The position numbers and the translations under genes are program-made. Below, piece after piece: positions 45,265-53,463 of a stretch of 53,463 bases of DNA. The stretch is from Gammaproteobacteria bacterium (GTDB taxonomy: Bacteria; Pseudomonadota; Gammaproteobacteria; Nevskiales; Nevskiaceae): contig JAHZLQ010000036.1 of the NCBI GenBank assembly GCA_022599775.1, positions 1 to 53,463 of the forward strand, in the 5' to 3' direction. The stretch's first letter is position 1; every line of letters begins with the position of its first letter. Under the pieces are notes generated by a model that saw only the letters and a list, made by a program, of their open reading frames with translations, was not told the DNA's origin and searched no databases.

Positions 45265-46011
45265 ATGCTAGAAATCAAGAATCTGCACGCCCGCGTCGAG
45301 GGCAAGGACATCCTCAAGGGCATCGACCTGACGGTGAAGCCCGGCGAGGTGCACGCCATCATGGGGCCCAACGGTTCGGGAAAATCCACGCTGGGTCACG
45401 TCCTCGCCGGCCGCGATGGCTACGAAATCACCGAGGGCTCGGTCACATTCGATGATCAGGCGCTGCTGGAGCTCGAGCCCGAGGAACGCGCCGCGCTCGG
45501 CATTTTTCTCGGCTTTCAATACCCGGTGGAAATTCCCGGTGTCACCAACATGTATTTCCTCAAGGCCGCCGTGAACGCACAGCGCAAGCGCAACGGCGAA
45601 CCGGAAATCGACGCCATGGAATTCCTGGCCTGGGTGCGCGAGCAGGTCAAGACCGTGAAGATGGACGTGGCGATGCTGCACCGCGGCGTCAACGAGGGCT
45701 TTTCCGGCGGTGAGAAGAAGCGCAACGAAGTGCTGCAGATGCTGGTGCTGCGGCCGAGGCTGATGATCCTCGACGAAACCGATTCCGGTCTGGATATCGA
45801 TGCCCTGCGCATCGTCTCCGAAGGCATCAACGCGATGCGCTCACCGGATCGCAGCGTGGTGTTGATCACCCACTATCAGCGCCTGCTCGACTACGTGGAA
45901 CCGGACGTGGTGCACGTTCTTGCCGGCGGCCGCATCGTCCGCAGCGGCGGACCCGATTTGGCACGCGAGCTTGAGGACAAGGGCTACGGCTGGCTGGACA
46001 ACGCGGCATGA
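45265..46011 (+). CDS. sufC: Fe-S assembly ATPase SufC
   Basis: A 248-residue ABC-type ATPase. Walker A is GPNGSGKST, the signature FSGGEKKRNE and Walker B LMILDETDSGLD (SufC type, with ETDSGLD). ATP use drives a shape change in SufB/SufD that allows cluster assembly. The start is ATG 45265 (MLEIKNLHARVEGKDILKGI). It overlaps sufD by ATGA. Confidence 0.96.
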   Translation: MLEIKNLHARVEGKDILKGIDLTVKPGEVHAIMGPNGSGKSTLGHVLAGRDGYEITEGSVTFDDQALLELEPEERAALGIFLGFQYPVEIPGVTNMYFLKAAVNAQRKRNGEPEIDAMEFLAWVREQVKTVKMDVAMLHRGVNEGFSGGEKKRNEVLQMLVLRPRLMILDETDSGLDIDALRIVSEGINAMRSPDRSVVLITHYQRLLDYVEPDVVHVLAGGRIVRSGGPDLARELEDKGYGWLDNAA

Positions 46012-47222
46012 GCCAGATCGCCAATGTCGCCGCCGACGCCTATGGCCGCGCCTTCGCCGCACTGCCGCAGGCCCTGCGCGAGGCGCGCAGCGGCGCCTAT
46101 GCGCGCTTCGAACGTGAGCGTTTTCCCGGCAAGCGCATTGAGGACTGGCACTACACCGACCTCACCGAGCTGGGTAAACGCGACTTCGCCACCGCCACAC
46201 AGGCCGAAGCGCCCACGGTCGAGGCACTGGCCGAGGCCGAATTGCTGCACTTCGTCAACGGCCGGCGCGTCGGTGCCGCCGCCCGCCCGGACGCGGTCTC
46301 CGCAACGCTGGCGGACGATGGCGTCACCGCGCTCAACGCCGCCCTGTATCGTGACGGCGCGGACTTGGAGATCAGCGGGTCGGCCCCGCGCCGGATTCAC
46401 CTTTACAGCTGGATCGGCGGCGGCACGAAACCGGCGATGGTTCACCTGCGGCACCGCATCGTGTTGCGCCGCGGCAGCCAGGCCACGCTGTTTCTGGACC
46501 TGCAGGGCGACGACAGCGAACTGCTCAGCACCCAGGTCGCCGAAATAGACGTCGAAGCCGGCGCCCATCTGACGCTGGTCCGCTTGCAATCCCTGGGCAA
46601 GGCCAGCACCGACATCGCGCGCACCGAAATCCGGCTCGGCCGCGACGCGCAGCTACGCTACCTGGGTGTGGACCTCGGCGGCGCCCTCGCCCGCCACGAC
46701 CTCAACGTGCAACTGGCCGAAACCGGCGCCGAAGCGCATCTCAACGGGATATTCGCGCCGGCCGATCGCACGCACGCGGACACCCACACCCGCATCATTC
46801 ACACTGCACCGAACACCATCAGCCGCGAGCTGTATCGCGGCCTGGTCATGGACCGTGCACATGCCGTGTTCAATGGCCGCATCGTGGTCCAGCCGGGCGC
46901 GCAGAAGACCGATTCCGAGCAGCATGTTGCGTGTCTGCTGCTGTCGCCGCGCGCCGAGGTCAATGCCAAACCAGAGCTCGAAATCTACGCAGACGATGTC
47001 AAGTGTGCGCACGGCAGCACCTGCGGCCAACTCGACGAGCAGTCGATCTACTATCTGCGCACGCGCGGCCTCGATCTGGACGCCGCGCGCACGCTGCTGA
47101 CCTATACCTTCGCCTACGACGCGCTCGGCACGCTCGCCGACGAACCGCTGCGCCGCCGACTCGGATTGGCGCTGCTCGGCCGGCTCCCGGACGGCCACGC
47201 CCTAGAGGAACTGCTGGTGTGA
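46008..47222 (+). CDS. sufD: Fe-S scaffold protein SufD
   Basis: A 404-residue paralogue of SufB. The N-terminus has RFPGKRIEDWHYTDL. The C-terminal beta-helix has TKTDSEQ-like (KTDSEQHVACLLLSP), PELEIYADDVKCAHGS and GQLDEQSIYYLRTRGLD. It partners SufB and SufC; its His in the beta-helix region takes part in iron entry in E. coli. It starts with ATGA overlap to sufC and ends with GTGA overlap to sufS. Confidence 0.94.
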   Translation: MSQIANVAADAYGRAFAALPQALREARSGAYARFERERFPGKRIEDWHYTDLTELGKRDFATATQAEAPTVEALAEAELLHFVNGRRVGAAARPDAVSATLADDGVTALNAALYRDGADLEISGSAPRRIHLYSWIGGGTKPAMVHLRHRIVLRRGSQATLFLDLQGDDSELLSTQVAEIDVEAGAHLTLVRLQSLGKASTDIARTEIRLGRDAQLRYLGVDLGGALARHDLNVQLAETGAEAHLNGIFAPADRTHADTHTRIIHTAPNTISRELYRGLVMDRAHAVFNGRIVVQPGAQKTDSEQHVACLLLSPRAEVNAKPELEIYADDVKCAHGSTCGQLDEQSIYYLRTRGLDLDAARTLLTYTFAYDALGTLADEPLRRRLGLALLGRLPDGHALEELLV

Positions 47223-48484
47223 GCAAGGCTACTCCCGACCTCGCCCAGGCCGCACGACAGGCCGATCATGGCTTGGACCTGGCGGCGATCCGCGCGCAGT
47301 TCCCGATTCTGTCGGAAGTGATCCACGGCAAGCGTCTTGCCTATCTCGACAACGGCGCCACCACGCAGAAGCCCGAAGCCGTACTGCGGGCGATGGACCG
47401 CTACTACCGAACCAGCAACAGCAACGTGCACCGCGCCGTCCACGAACTGGCCTCGCGTGCCACCAGCCAGTACGAAGGCGCACGCGACCGCATCGCCGCC
47501 TTCTTCGGCACCGCGCGCGAGCAGCTCGTGTTTACGCGCGGCACCACCGAGGCCATCAATCTGGTGGCCCGCAGCTTTTTGCAGCCGCGTTTGCGGCCTG
47601 GCGACGAAATCCTGCTCACCGGTATGGAGCACCACAGCAACATTGTGCCGTGGCAGCTCGTAGCCGCCGCCACTGGCGCCCGCGTCGTTGCCGCCAATGT
47701 GCTGGATGACGGACGCCTGGATCTCGACGACTGGCGCGCCAAGCTCGGGCCGAAAACCCGCATGGTGGCGATGGTGCACGTGTCCAATACGCTCGGCACC
47801 ATCAATCCGGTCGAGGACCTGATCGAAATCGCACACGCAGCCGGCGTTCCAGTACTGATCGACGGTGCCCAGGCGATCGCTCACCTGCCGGTGGACTTCG
47901 ACGCGCTCGGTGCGGATTTCTACTGCGTATCCGCGCACAAGGCCTTCGGCCCCACCGGCTTCGGCACGCTGCTGGCCAAACGCGAGCATCTCGAAGCGAT
48001 GCCGCCCTGGCACGGCGGCGGGGACATGATCGAAACCGTCAGCTTCGAAGGCAGCACCTGGAACGAGATTCCGTACAAGTTCGAGGCCGGCACGCCGGAC
48101 ATGGCCGGCGCGATCGGTTTCGCCACGGCGCTGGACTGGATCGCCGACGTTGGCTTGGCCGAGATCGCCGCGCACGAACACCGGTTGGTCCTGTCGGCCC
48201 ACGACCGCCTGGCCGCGATTCCGGGGCTGCGTATCATCGGAGAAGCCCCCGGCAAGGCCGGCATCATCTCGTTCACGATGGACTGCGCGCACGCCTCCGA
48301 CATCGGCAGCATTCTCGACATGGAAGGCGTCGCCGTGCGCACCGGCCATCACTGCACCATGCCATTGATGGCCCGCTTCGGGGTACCGGGGACGGCACGC
48401 GCCTCGCTGGCGGTCTATAACGACGATGAGGACATCGAACAGCTCGCCACAGCGCTGCACAAGGTCGCCAGCCTGTTTGTCTGA
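47219..48484 (+). CDS. sufS: Cysteine desulfurase SufS
   Basis: A 421-residue group II cysteine desulfurase providing sulfur for cluster assembly. The PLP lysine is Lys241 in SAHKAFGPTGFG, and the persulfide cysteine is Cys379 in RTGHHCTMPLMARFG. GTG 47219 overlaps the sufD stop (GTGA). The N-terminal extension of about 18 residues is longer than in E. coli SufS. SufS enzymes usually need SufE or SufU as sulfur acceptor; neither is in the window, so it must lie elsewhere. Confidence 0.95.
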   Translation: MSKATPDLAQAARQADHGLDLAAIRAQFPILSEVIHGKRLAYLDNGATTQKPEAVLRAMDRYYRTSNSNVHRAVHELASRATSQYEGARDRIAAFFGTAREQLVFTRGTTEAINLVARSFLQPRLRPGDEILLTGMEHHSNIVPWQLVAAATGARVVAANVLDDGRLDLDDWRAKLGPKTRMVAMVHVSNTLGTINPVEDLIEIAHAAGVPVLIDGAQAIAHLPVDFDALGADFYCVSAHKAFGPTGFGTLLAKREHLEAMPPWHGGGDMIETVSFEGSTWNEIPYKFEAGTPDMAGAIGFATALDWIADVGLAEIAAHEHRLVLSAHDRLAAIPGLRIIGEAPGKAGIISFTMDCAHASDIGSILDMEGVAVRTGHHCTMPLMARFGVPGTARASLAVYNDDEDIEQLATALHKVASLFV

Positions 48485-48496
48485 CAGCGCGCTTGT

Positions 48497-48510
48497 CGGC
48501 TGCGCAGCCG
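48497..48510. terminator. Possible terminator after sufS
   Basis: A perfect 14-bp GC palindrome (CGGCTGC-GCAGCCG), extended by GT...GTC, lies 12 bp after the sufS stop and is followed by TCTTGAT. The T-run is weak. It is the only hairpin between sufS and the next gene. Confidence 0.35.
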
Positions 48511-48637
48511 TCTTGATCGGAATTCCACGGTTTTGACGTGAACGGTCGTTCAGGACGGGCAACAAGCTGTGTATGATTAAAAAATCGTCATAAGTGTCCG
48601 TCGATGCTGGGAATTACCAGGTCGGGACCGACGGGGG

Positions 48638-51600
48638 ATGAGCCGCAACGACGCGAATCGGCTCATGGGGAGGACGCGACGACGGGGTGTCGTCCGCCTC
48701 GAATGCCCATACACAACAGAACTGGATGACATGCCGGGCCGGGATGCTCAGTACCGCACTGCTCCCTCACTAGGACCGCAGCATCGACTGCGGGTGAGGC
48801 TGGCGTTGCTATTCACCGTGATCTTCCTGGTATTGGCCTGCGCCGCATTTTTTGCCAACCGCGTGCTGGTGCAATCCAGCATGTTCGACGAATCGTTCCG
48901 CTATCAGACCGAGACCGCGCGCCGACAGGCCGTGGAAATCCAGCAGATGCTGCTGGGTGCACGCGCGCTCGCCGTGACCTTCGCCGGCATTTCCCGGGAG
49001 CGCGACGCGCTGCAACCGGTCTTGGGCTCGATTGCCCAGCAACCCGAGGCCGACTGGATCCTCGCCGCCGGGATCTGGCCGCTGCCGGTCCGCGACGACG
49101 TCAACCAGGCACGGCAGAGCGCCTACTGGATCCGCCGCAACGGCGCCTTCGAACGCCTGGACGACTACAACGACACACGCTCGGTGCCCTATTGGCACGA
49201 GAAGTGGTTCACACCGGCCCGCTATGCCAAGCCGGGACATTGCTACTGGACGCCGGCCTATCGCGATCCGCTGCTGCAGCGCGAGATCGTGACCTGCGCC
49301 ACACCGATCCAGCGCGACGGACAGTTCGCCGGAGTGGCGACGGTCTCGCTGGACCGCGCCCGCATCGCGGCAGGGCTCGGCAGCCGTACGCAAAACGACA
49401 GCGGTTATGGAATCCTGCTGGACCGTGATAACCAACTGCTCGGCGCGACTGAAGCCCTGCTGGCGAGTTCCGGCAATGTACTGCCGGCCTCGGCCGCCGA
49501 CGTGGCCAAGCGCCTGCCGAAGCTGGCGCCGCTGGCACTGACACTGCACCAATGGAACGAGCGCTTTCTGCGGGCCGTGGTCACTTCGAGTGACTACGAA
49601 CCCTCGCTGATTTCGGCATTACGTGACGGGACGCGTGAAATGGCGCGCGACGAGGCCGAATCGGCGCTGATCAGCCTCTGGGCAGAGCCCCCGCAATCCG
49701 CTCAGGTACCCGAGTTGATGCACCTCAAGGACGACCCGGTGCTTCATCAGCCGGCCACCGCGGTGTTTCTCGAACTGCCGGAGACGCATTGGCGGCTGGT
49801 GCGTGTCGTCGGCAGCCGCGAAGGCTTCGCCGGTGCGCGCTACGTCGTCAATCAGAGCCTCGCGGTCAGCCTGGCTGCCGTCGCCCTGTGTCTGCTGCTG
49901 GTATTCGCCGGCTTGCGTCGCTTCCTGCTGGACCGACTCAGTCGCATGGCCTCGCTACTTGATGACTCGGTTCACAGCGGCGCCCCGGGCGATGTGCTGA
50001 TCGACGATTCGGGACGCGACGAAATCGGAATGCTGGCGCATTGGAGCAACGAACGTCTCAGCCAGCTGCACGACCTCTACGAACAGCTCTCGATCAGCCG
50101 CAATGCCCTTCAGGCCGAGACCGAAGCGCGCCGCAGCGCTCAAAAGCATCGACAGGAAAGCGAGGCGCGCCTGGCGCAAGTGCTCGGCGCGGTCGAGGAC
50201 GCCCTGGTCGTCACCGACGGTTATGGCCGCATCGAGGACATGAATCTGCATGCGCAGGAACTGATCAGCATCGATCCGCACGTCGCGCTGGGTCAGGCCT
50301 TCGACGAGGTCTTCAAGTTCACTGCCAGCGAACAGGGTGAGCCACTCGGCAATCCCGCGAAGCGCGCCATCGACTCCAACAGCGACATCGTCTGCAACGA
50401 ACCGGTTTTCCTCGATGTGCACGGTACCGCCAAGCCGTTCAGGATCAACACCACGGCGCTGTGCTCGCGGGACGGCGTCGTCAACGGTGCCGCTGTCGCA
50501 TTCCGTAGCGCAGACACTGCAAACACCGGGCCCGCCACGCACCCCGAACCGAACGGCGACGACGCCAGCCGTGGCGCCTGCGACCGCGTGTTGCGCCGCT
50601 TGCAGGAACAGTCGCGGCTATTGCAGCGCAGCCACAGCTTCCTCTATGTCGACATCGACAATCTGAACGCGATCAACGGCAATGCCGGCATCGACGCGGG
50701 AAGCGAAGCGCTGGCGCATGTCTGGCACGTATTGACAGGACAACTGGAGCATCCGGAAATGGCGTTTCGTCTGGGCGCGGACCAGTTCGCCGTGGTCCTC
50801 GAGAATCGTGACGTCGATGCCGCAGCCACGGTCGCCGAAACCCTTCGTGACGCGGTCTCGCATGCACCATTGCGCTGGGAACGCCGTGACATCCGCCTGA
50901 GCGTCAGCGTCGGTGTGACGCCGTTTGACGGCAAGGGGTCGCCGTTCCAGATCATCAAGCGTGGCGAGGATGCCTGCCACGCCGCCAAGGCGGCCGGCCG
51001 CAACTGCGTCCGCATATTCGAGTCGTCCATGGAACGCGGCGATAACAGCGGCGACGATGTGCAGTGGCTGAAACGCATACGCCACGGTCTGGATCGGGAC
51101 ATGTTCCACCTGACCACGCAGTGGATACAGCCGTACTCGGGCGCAGCGGCAGGTCGCGACGCCTTTGAGTTTCTGGTCGCGCTCGAAGATGAGGAAGGAT
51201 TCTGGACCGCGGCCAGCCAGTTCCTCCCGGTGGCCGAACGCAACAATCTGGGACGGGAAATCGATCAATGGGTCATCAAGCACGCGTTCGCGATGCTGGC
51301 GCAGCGTCTTCCGCAAATGCCCAACGTTGAATTCTGCAGTATCAACCTGTCGCCGGCTTCGCTGGACGCACCGGAAACGCTGGACCAGATCATCCAGCTA
51401 TTGCAGACCTACCCCGAGCTTTCACCGGAACGTCTGATGTTCGAGATTCGCGAAGAAGCGGTGGCCGAGCACCCGATCGCCGCGGCGCGCTTCTGCGAAA
51501 CGCTGCGCGGCCTGGGCTGCCGCATCGCACTGGACCAGTTCGTGGGCCGGCGCGGCAACGACCTCGCACTGATCCGCACGCTGCCGCTGGACTACGTCAA

Positions 51601-51823
51601 ACTCAGCGCTCGCCAGTTCCGCAAGATCAGCGAAGATCAGGTGGAACGCATGGTCGCCGAGTCGGTGCTGCGCCTGGCACGTACTCTGGATCTGCACACG
51701 ATCATCACCGGGATCGAAGATGCCGCCTCGCTACCCACGTGGAGCACACTGGGTGCCGACTACTGCCAGGGCAATGTGATCGCCAAGGCGACACCGGTGG
51801 TCTTCGCCTCACCCGGCGTCTGA
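48638..51823 (+). CDS. Membrane sensor with PAS and degenerate GGDEF and EAL domains
   Basis: A 1061-residue protein. Membrane helix 1 (about 52-75) is followed by a periplasmic sensor-like domain (about 76-400), membrane helix 2 (about 402-424), a linker, a PAS domain (about 510-620), a GGDEF-like domain (about 650-790) and an EAL-like domain (about 815-1055). The signature GGDEF loop reads GADQF (713-717), so cyclase activity is unlikely. In the EAL domain the first motif is EFL (844-846) and FEIREEA keeps the second glutamate, but the usual DDFG loop is DQFVG, losing a metal-binding Asp. It is therefore likely a c-di-GMP receptor or inactive regulator rather than an enzyme. A start at the in-frame MPGRDAQYR near 48731 is possible. 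Confidence 0.85.
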   Translation: MSRNDANRLMGRTRRRGVVRLECPYTTELDDMPGRDAQYRTAPSLGPQHRLRVRLALLFTVIFLVLACAAFFANRVLVQSSMFDESFRYQTETARRQAVEIQQMLLGARALAVTFAGISRERDALQPVLGSIAQQPEADWILAAGIWPLPVRDDVNQARQSAYWIRRNGAFERLDDYNDTRSVPYWHEKWFTPARYAKPGHCYWTPAYRDPLLQREIVTCATPIQRDGQFAGVATVSLDRARIAAGLGSRTQNDSGYGILLDRDNQLLGATEALLASSGNVLPASAADVAKRLPKLAPLALTLHQWNERFLRAVVTSSDYEPSLISALRDGTREMARDEAESALISLWAEPPQSAQVPELMHLKDDPVLHQPATAVFLELPETHWRLVRVVGSREGFAGARYVVNQSLAVSLAAVALCLLLVFAGLRRFLLDRLSRMASLLDDSVHSGAPGDVLIDDSGRDEIGMLAHWSNERLSQLHDLYEQLSISRNALQAETEARRSAQKHRQESEARLAQVLGAVEDALVVTDGYGRIEDMNLHAQELISIDPHVALGQAFDEVFKFTASEQGEPLGNPAKRAIDSNSDIVCNEPVFLDVHGTAKPFRINTTALCSRDGVVNGAAVAFRSADTANTGPATHPEPNGDDASRGACDRVLRRLQEQSRLLQRSHSFLYVDIDNLNAINGNAGIDAGSEALAHVWHVLTGQLEHPEMAFRLGADQFAVVLENRDVDAAATVAETLRDAVSHAPLRWERRDIRLSVSVGVTPFDGKGSPFQIIKRGEDACHAAKAAGRNCVRIFESSMERGDNSGDDVQWLKRIRHGLDRDMFHLTTQWIQPYSGAAAGRDAFEFLVALEDEEGFWTAASQFLPVAERNNLGREIDQWVIKHAFAMLAQRLPQMPNVEFCSINLSPASLDAPETLDQIIQLLQTYPELSPERLMFEIREEAVAEHPIAAARFCETLRGLGCRIALDQFVGRRGNDLALIRTLPLDYVKLSARQFRKISEDQVERMVAESVLRLARTLDLHTIITGIEDAASLPTWSTLGADYCQGNVIAKATPVVFASPGV

Positions 51824-51908
51824 GCCGGCTACCACACGCTGCTGTTCGCCTCGCCCGCGGTTGACCATCAGCGTATGAACCGCCCCATGGAATCGTCGAC
51901 CGCGGTCG
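51767..51908. repeat. Left copy of diverged direct repeat (EAL end + recJ-end fossil)
   Basis: This segment aligns by eye with 52603-52768. Shared runs include CGCCTCACCC, CTGAGCCGG and GCTGTTCG, and later TTGACCA and GACCGCGG. The first part encodes the last residues of the EAL protein (CQGNVIAKATPVVFASPGV). The part after its stop reads, on the minus strand, like the end of recJ (EQQRVVAG against EQLRVVSG), although recJ ends 0.8 kb away. A gap of about 20 bp is needed in this copy. Confidence 0.65.
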
Positions 51909-51927
51909 ACGACCAGCACACTTGCAT

Positions 51928-51945
51928 GTATCTCTTTTGAGATAC
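51928..51945. promoter_or_regulatory. Palindromic operator 1 of relB-relE
   Basis: GTATCTC-TTTT-GAGATAC is a perfect inverted repeat with 7-bp arms, 33-50 bp before the relB ATG. RelB-type antitoxins, alone or with toxin, repress their promoter through such sites. Confidence 0.6.
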
Positions 51946-51951
51946 AGACTG

Positions 51952-51969
51952 CCGAAGTCCAGACTTCGG
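51952..51969. promoter_or_regulatory. Palindromic operator 2 of relB-relE
   Basis: CCGAAGTC-CA-GACTTCGG is a perfect inverted repeat with 8-bp arms, directly followed by the GGAGG ribosome site of relB. It could be a second operator or a hairpin in the 5' end of the mRNA that shields the ribosome site. Confidence 0.55.
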
Positions 51970-51977
51970 AGGTTTCC

Positions 51978-52277
51978 ATGGCTATGCAGTCGTCGATGCT
52001 GCACGTTCGCGTCGAAAATGAGCTGAAGGCAAGCGCTTCGGCAAAACTTGCCGAGTTCGGGCTGACGGTGTCCGATGCGGTGCGTATCCTGCTGACCCGA
52101 GTGGTACACGAAGGCGCGCTACCGATCGGACTGACGGTCGATCGGGAGGCTTACGACGCCTGGTTCAGCGCCAAGGTCCATGAAGCGATGAAAGATGCCC
52201 GGGCGCCAGCATCGCATGAGCAGGTGATGGCCGCGGCGGAGGCACTGATCGACAGGAAGCGGCGTGCGCGCGGTTGA
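51978..52277 (+). CDS. RelB/DinJ-family antitoxin
   Basis: A 99-residue antitoxin. The N-terminal ribbon-helix-helix MLHVRVENELKASASAKLAEF followed by GLTVSDAVRILLTRVV is the RelB/DinJ pattern, and the C-terminal part (about 60-99), basic and alanine-rich, would wrap the toxin. ATG 51978 follows GGAGG. It overlaps the toxin frame by 14 bp. It is intact even though the toxin gene is broken. Confidence 0.85.
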   Translation: MAMQSSMLHVRVENELKASASAKLAEFGLTVSDAVRILLTRVVHEGALPIGLTVDREAYDAWFSAKVHEAMKDARAPASHEQVMAAAEALIDRKRRARG

Positions 52278-52559
52278 ATGGAGCCAGACCGCACGCCAAG
52301 ACCTACTGACCATCCTCGACTATATCTGCGACGATAATCCCGACGCCGCGCAAGGACTCAAGGATGAGATACAAGCGAAAGTGGCACTTCTATCGACCTA
52401 CCGGACCGATGCAGACCCGGGCGCGTACCAGGCACACGAGAGCTGATCGCGCACGCCCATTATGTTGTCGTCTACACGCACACCGACGGCGCAGTCACGA
52501 TCCCGAGAGTGTTGCATACGGCCCAATTGTGGCCACCATCGGGCGAAAGGACGAAGTAG
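52264..52559 (+). pseudogene. RelE/ParE-family toxin gene with one-base frameshift
   Basis: The GTG at 52264 opens MRAVEWSQTARQDLLTILDY followed by ICDDNPDAAQGLKDEIQAKVAL, the usual RelE/ParE N-terminal half. The frame then runs to an early stop at 52444-52446. Moving frame near 52400 restores the missing half: PGRVPGTRELIAHAHYVVVY followed by AVTIPRVLHTAQLWP, up to TAG 52557-52559. A single lost C in TAC-CG at about 52402 explains it (TAC CCG GAC). The C-terminal half holds the catalytic residues of RelE toxins, so the product of the present sequence should be inactive. A sequencing error at that C is the main alternative. Confidence 0.8.
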
Positions 52560-52602
52560 GCCGTTTCGCATGCCGAACGGTATAGGCTCTTCCCTCAGCG
52601 GT

Positions 52603-52768
52603 CAGGGGCACACGATCACCAAGCCGACGCCGGTGAATTTCGCCTCACCCCGCGCCTGAGCCGGACACTACCCGCAGCTGTTCGATCATCAACTCGGCGC
52701 TGCTGTCGCCGCGCCAGCGATTGACCACCAGTTTGTAGACCAGCTCCACCGAATCACCGACCGCGGCC
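52603..52768. repeat. Right copy of diverged direct repeat (EAL-end fossil + recJ end)
   Basis: The partner of 51767-51908. On the plus strand it reads SGQGHTITKPTPVNFASPRA and stop, a decayed version of the EAL protein end CQGNVIAKATPVVFASPGV and stop, with no gene leading into it. The right part is the functional 3' end of recJ. The two copies bracket the RelB-RelE module exactly. Confidence 0.65.
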
Positions 52769-53463
52769 GCCGTCTCGGCACCGTTGAAATGGATCGCTTT
52801 CAGGCTGGAACCATCCTTCGGCTGCAGCCGGTACTTGGCGTGATGCTCGCCGACCACGCGCAACTCCTCGACGACGAAACGGCCGTCGAAACACGGTTCC
52901 GGGAAACCCTGGCCCCACGGGCCGGCGTGTTCCAGCGCGGCTGCGGTTTCGAGACCCAGCTCGCGTGCATCGAGTTCTCCGTCAGTTTCGATCAGCCGCA
53001 ACAGCGCCGCCTGATCGATCCACTGCCGACAGATCGCGTCGAAGGCCGCAGAAAAATCCGGCAGATCGTCCACCCGCAGACTCAAACCCGCAGCCATCGC
53101 ATGGCCACCGAAGCGCGCGATCAAACCCGGCCGCCGCGCGTCGACGGCGGCCAGCGCGTCACGCAGGTGCAGGCCCGGAATCGAGCGCGCCGAACCCTTG
53201 AGCCAGCCGTCCTCCTGCGCCGGCGCGAACGCGACCACCGGCCGATGCAGGCGTTCCTTGACGCGCGAGGCCACCAGACCGACCACCCCTTCGTGCCAGC
53301 CGGCATCGAAGACACAGACGCCGACCGCCTCGCTCTCGGTATCGGCCAGCATGAGGTCGGCGTCCTCGACCATCTGCCGCTCGATCGAGCGGCGCTCGCG
53401 GTTGAGCGCGTCGAGCCGTGTCGCGCGCTCGCGCGCTTGCGCCGCATCGGTCTCCAGCAGCAG
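52645..53463 (-). CDS. recJ: Single-strand DNA exonuclease RecJ, 3' part
   Basis: The 3' 273 codons of recJ; the 5' end lies beyond the window. RecJ degrades single-stranded DNA 5' to 3' in recombination and repair. Visible: LNRERRSIERQM, then FDAGWHEGVVGLVASRVKER, GSARSIPGLHLRDALAAVDA, the DHHA1 motif ARFGGHAMAAGLSL, and the C-terminal OB-fold domain (FDGRFVVEELRVVGEHHAKY, then AIHFNG). The GGHAMAAG motif binds metal/nucleic acid in the family. Its 3' end overlaps the right copy of the direct repeat. Confidence 0.94.
   Translation of the reverse strand: MLLETDAAQARERATRLDALNRERRSIERQMVEDADLMLADTESEAVGVCVFDAGWHEGVVGLVASRVKERLHRPVVAFAPAQEDGWLKGSARSIPGLHLRDALAAVDARRPGLIARFGGHAMAAGLSLRVDDLPDFSAAFDAICRQWIDQAALLRLIETDGELDARELGLETAAALEHAGPWGQGFPEPCFDGRFVVEELRVVGEHHAKYRLQPKDGSSLKAIHFNGAETAAAVGDSVELVYKLVVNRWRGDSSAELMIEQLRVVSGSGAG

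Noticed and set aside
48541-48600. Promoter TTCAGG-17-TATGAT upstream of the GGDEF/EAL gene
   Set aside because: The -10 is good but the -35 matches only three of six bases; too weak to list as a feature.

Overview
The window looks like chromosomal DNA of a high-GC gammaproteobacterium, possibly near Solimonadaceae/Nevskiales or the Xanthomonadales. This rests on gene content (HtpX, ParC/ParE, XseB-IspA-Dxs, CysG, CysB, PhoB-PhoR-PhoU, a PepN of E. coli length, a SufBCDS operon with its Rrf2 regulator, RecJ) and on GC-rich codon use with long antisense shadow frames. The taxon is inference from remembered gene order, not a search result.

Layout. 1-1700: gene-poor, with two kinds of dispersed hairpin repeat, a broken c-type cytochrome gene whose first heme cysteine codon is TGA, and a small zinc-ribbon membrane protein. 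1.7-8 kb: htpX and parC, a secreted protein, parE (all but the secreted protein on minus). 7.9-11.2 kb: xseB-ispA-dxs, the isoprenoid precursor block. 11.2-20.7 kb: membrane-anchored endonuclease, cysG, cysB, a GlyGly-CTERM metalloprotease, a small lipoprotein, an IS3 fossil, an orphan BrnT-like toxin gene, then sulfite reductase and its DUF934 partner. CysG makes the siroheme that the sulfite reductase needs, and CysB normally controls the pathway.

20.7-28.3 kb is the most distinctive part: a compact lipid/polyketide-type cluster. It has an O-methyltransferase (minus), then cytochrome P450, sulfotransferase, acyl carrier protein, KAS II ketosynthase and a DarB-like ketosynthase (all plus, tightly packed), then a DarA-like flavodoxin protein (minus) behind a strong bidirectional terminator. 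DarA, DarB and an ACP are the core of dialkylresorcinol synthesis. A P450, a sulfotransferase and a methyltransferase beside that core suggest a hydroxylated, sulfated and/or methylated alkylresorcinol-like lipid. The product is inference.

28.4-30.3 kb: a three-gene operon (SnoaL-like, GNAT, carbon-nitrogen hydrolase). 30.4-35.2 kb: phoB-phoR-phoU read on minus, with a Pho box before phoB and a complete IS3-family element between phoR and phoU. 35.2-43.1 kb: pepN, a FabH-like condensing enzyme, alpha/beta hydrolases, DUF3293, BON, SelW-like and thioesterase genes. 43.2-48.5 kb: Rrf2 regulator and sufBCDS, with a dispersed hairpin repeat between sufB and sufC. 48.6-53.5 kb: a large membrane GGDEF/EAL-type protein with degenerate motifs, a RelB-RelE module whose toxin is frameshifted, and the 3' part of recJ running off the window. 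The toxin-antitoxin module lies between two diverged copies of the same short segment, the junction of the EAL gene end and the recJ end.

I saw no rRNA, tRNA, CRISPR array, prophage or replication origin.
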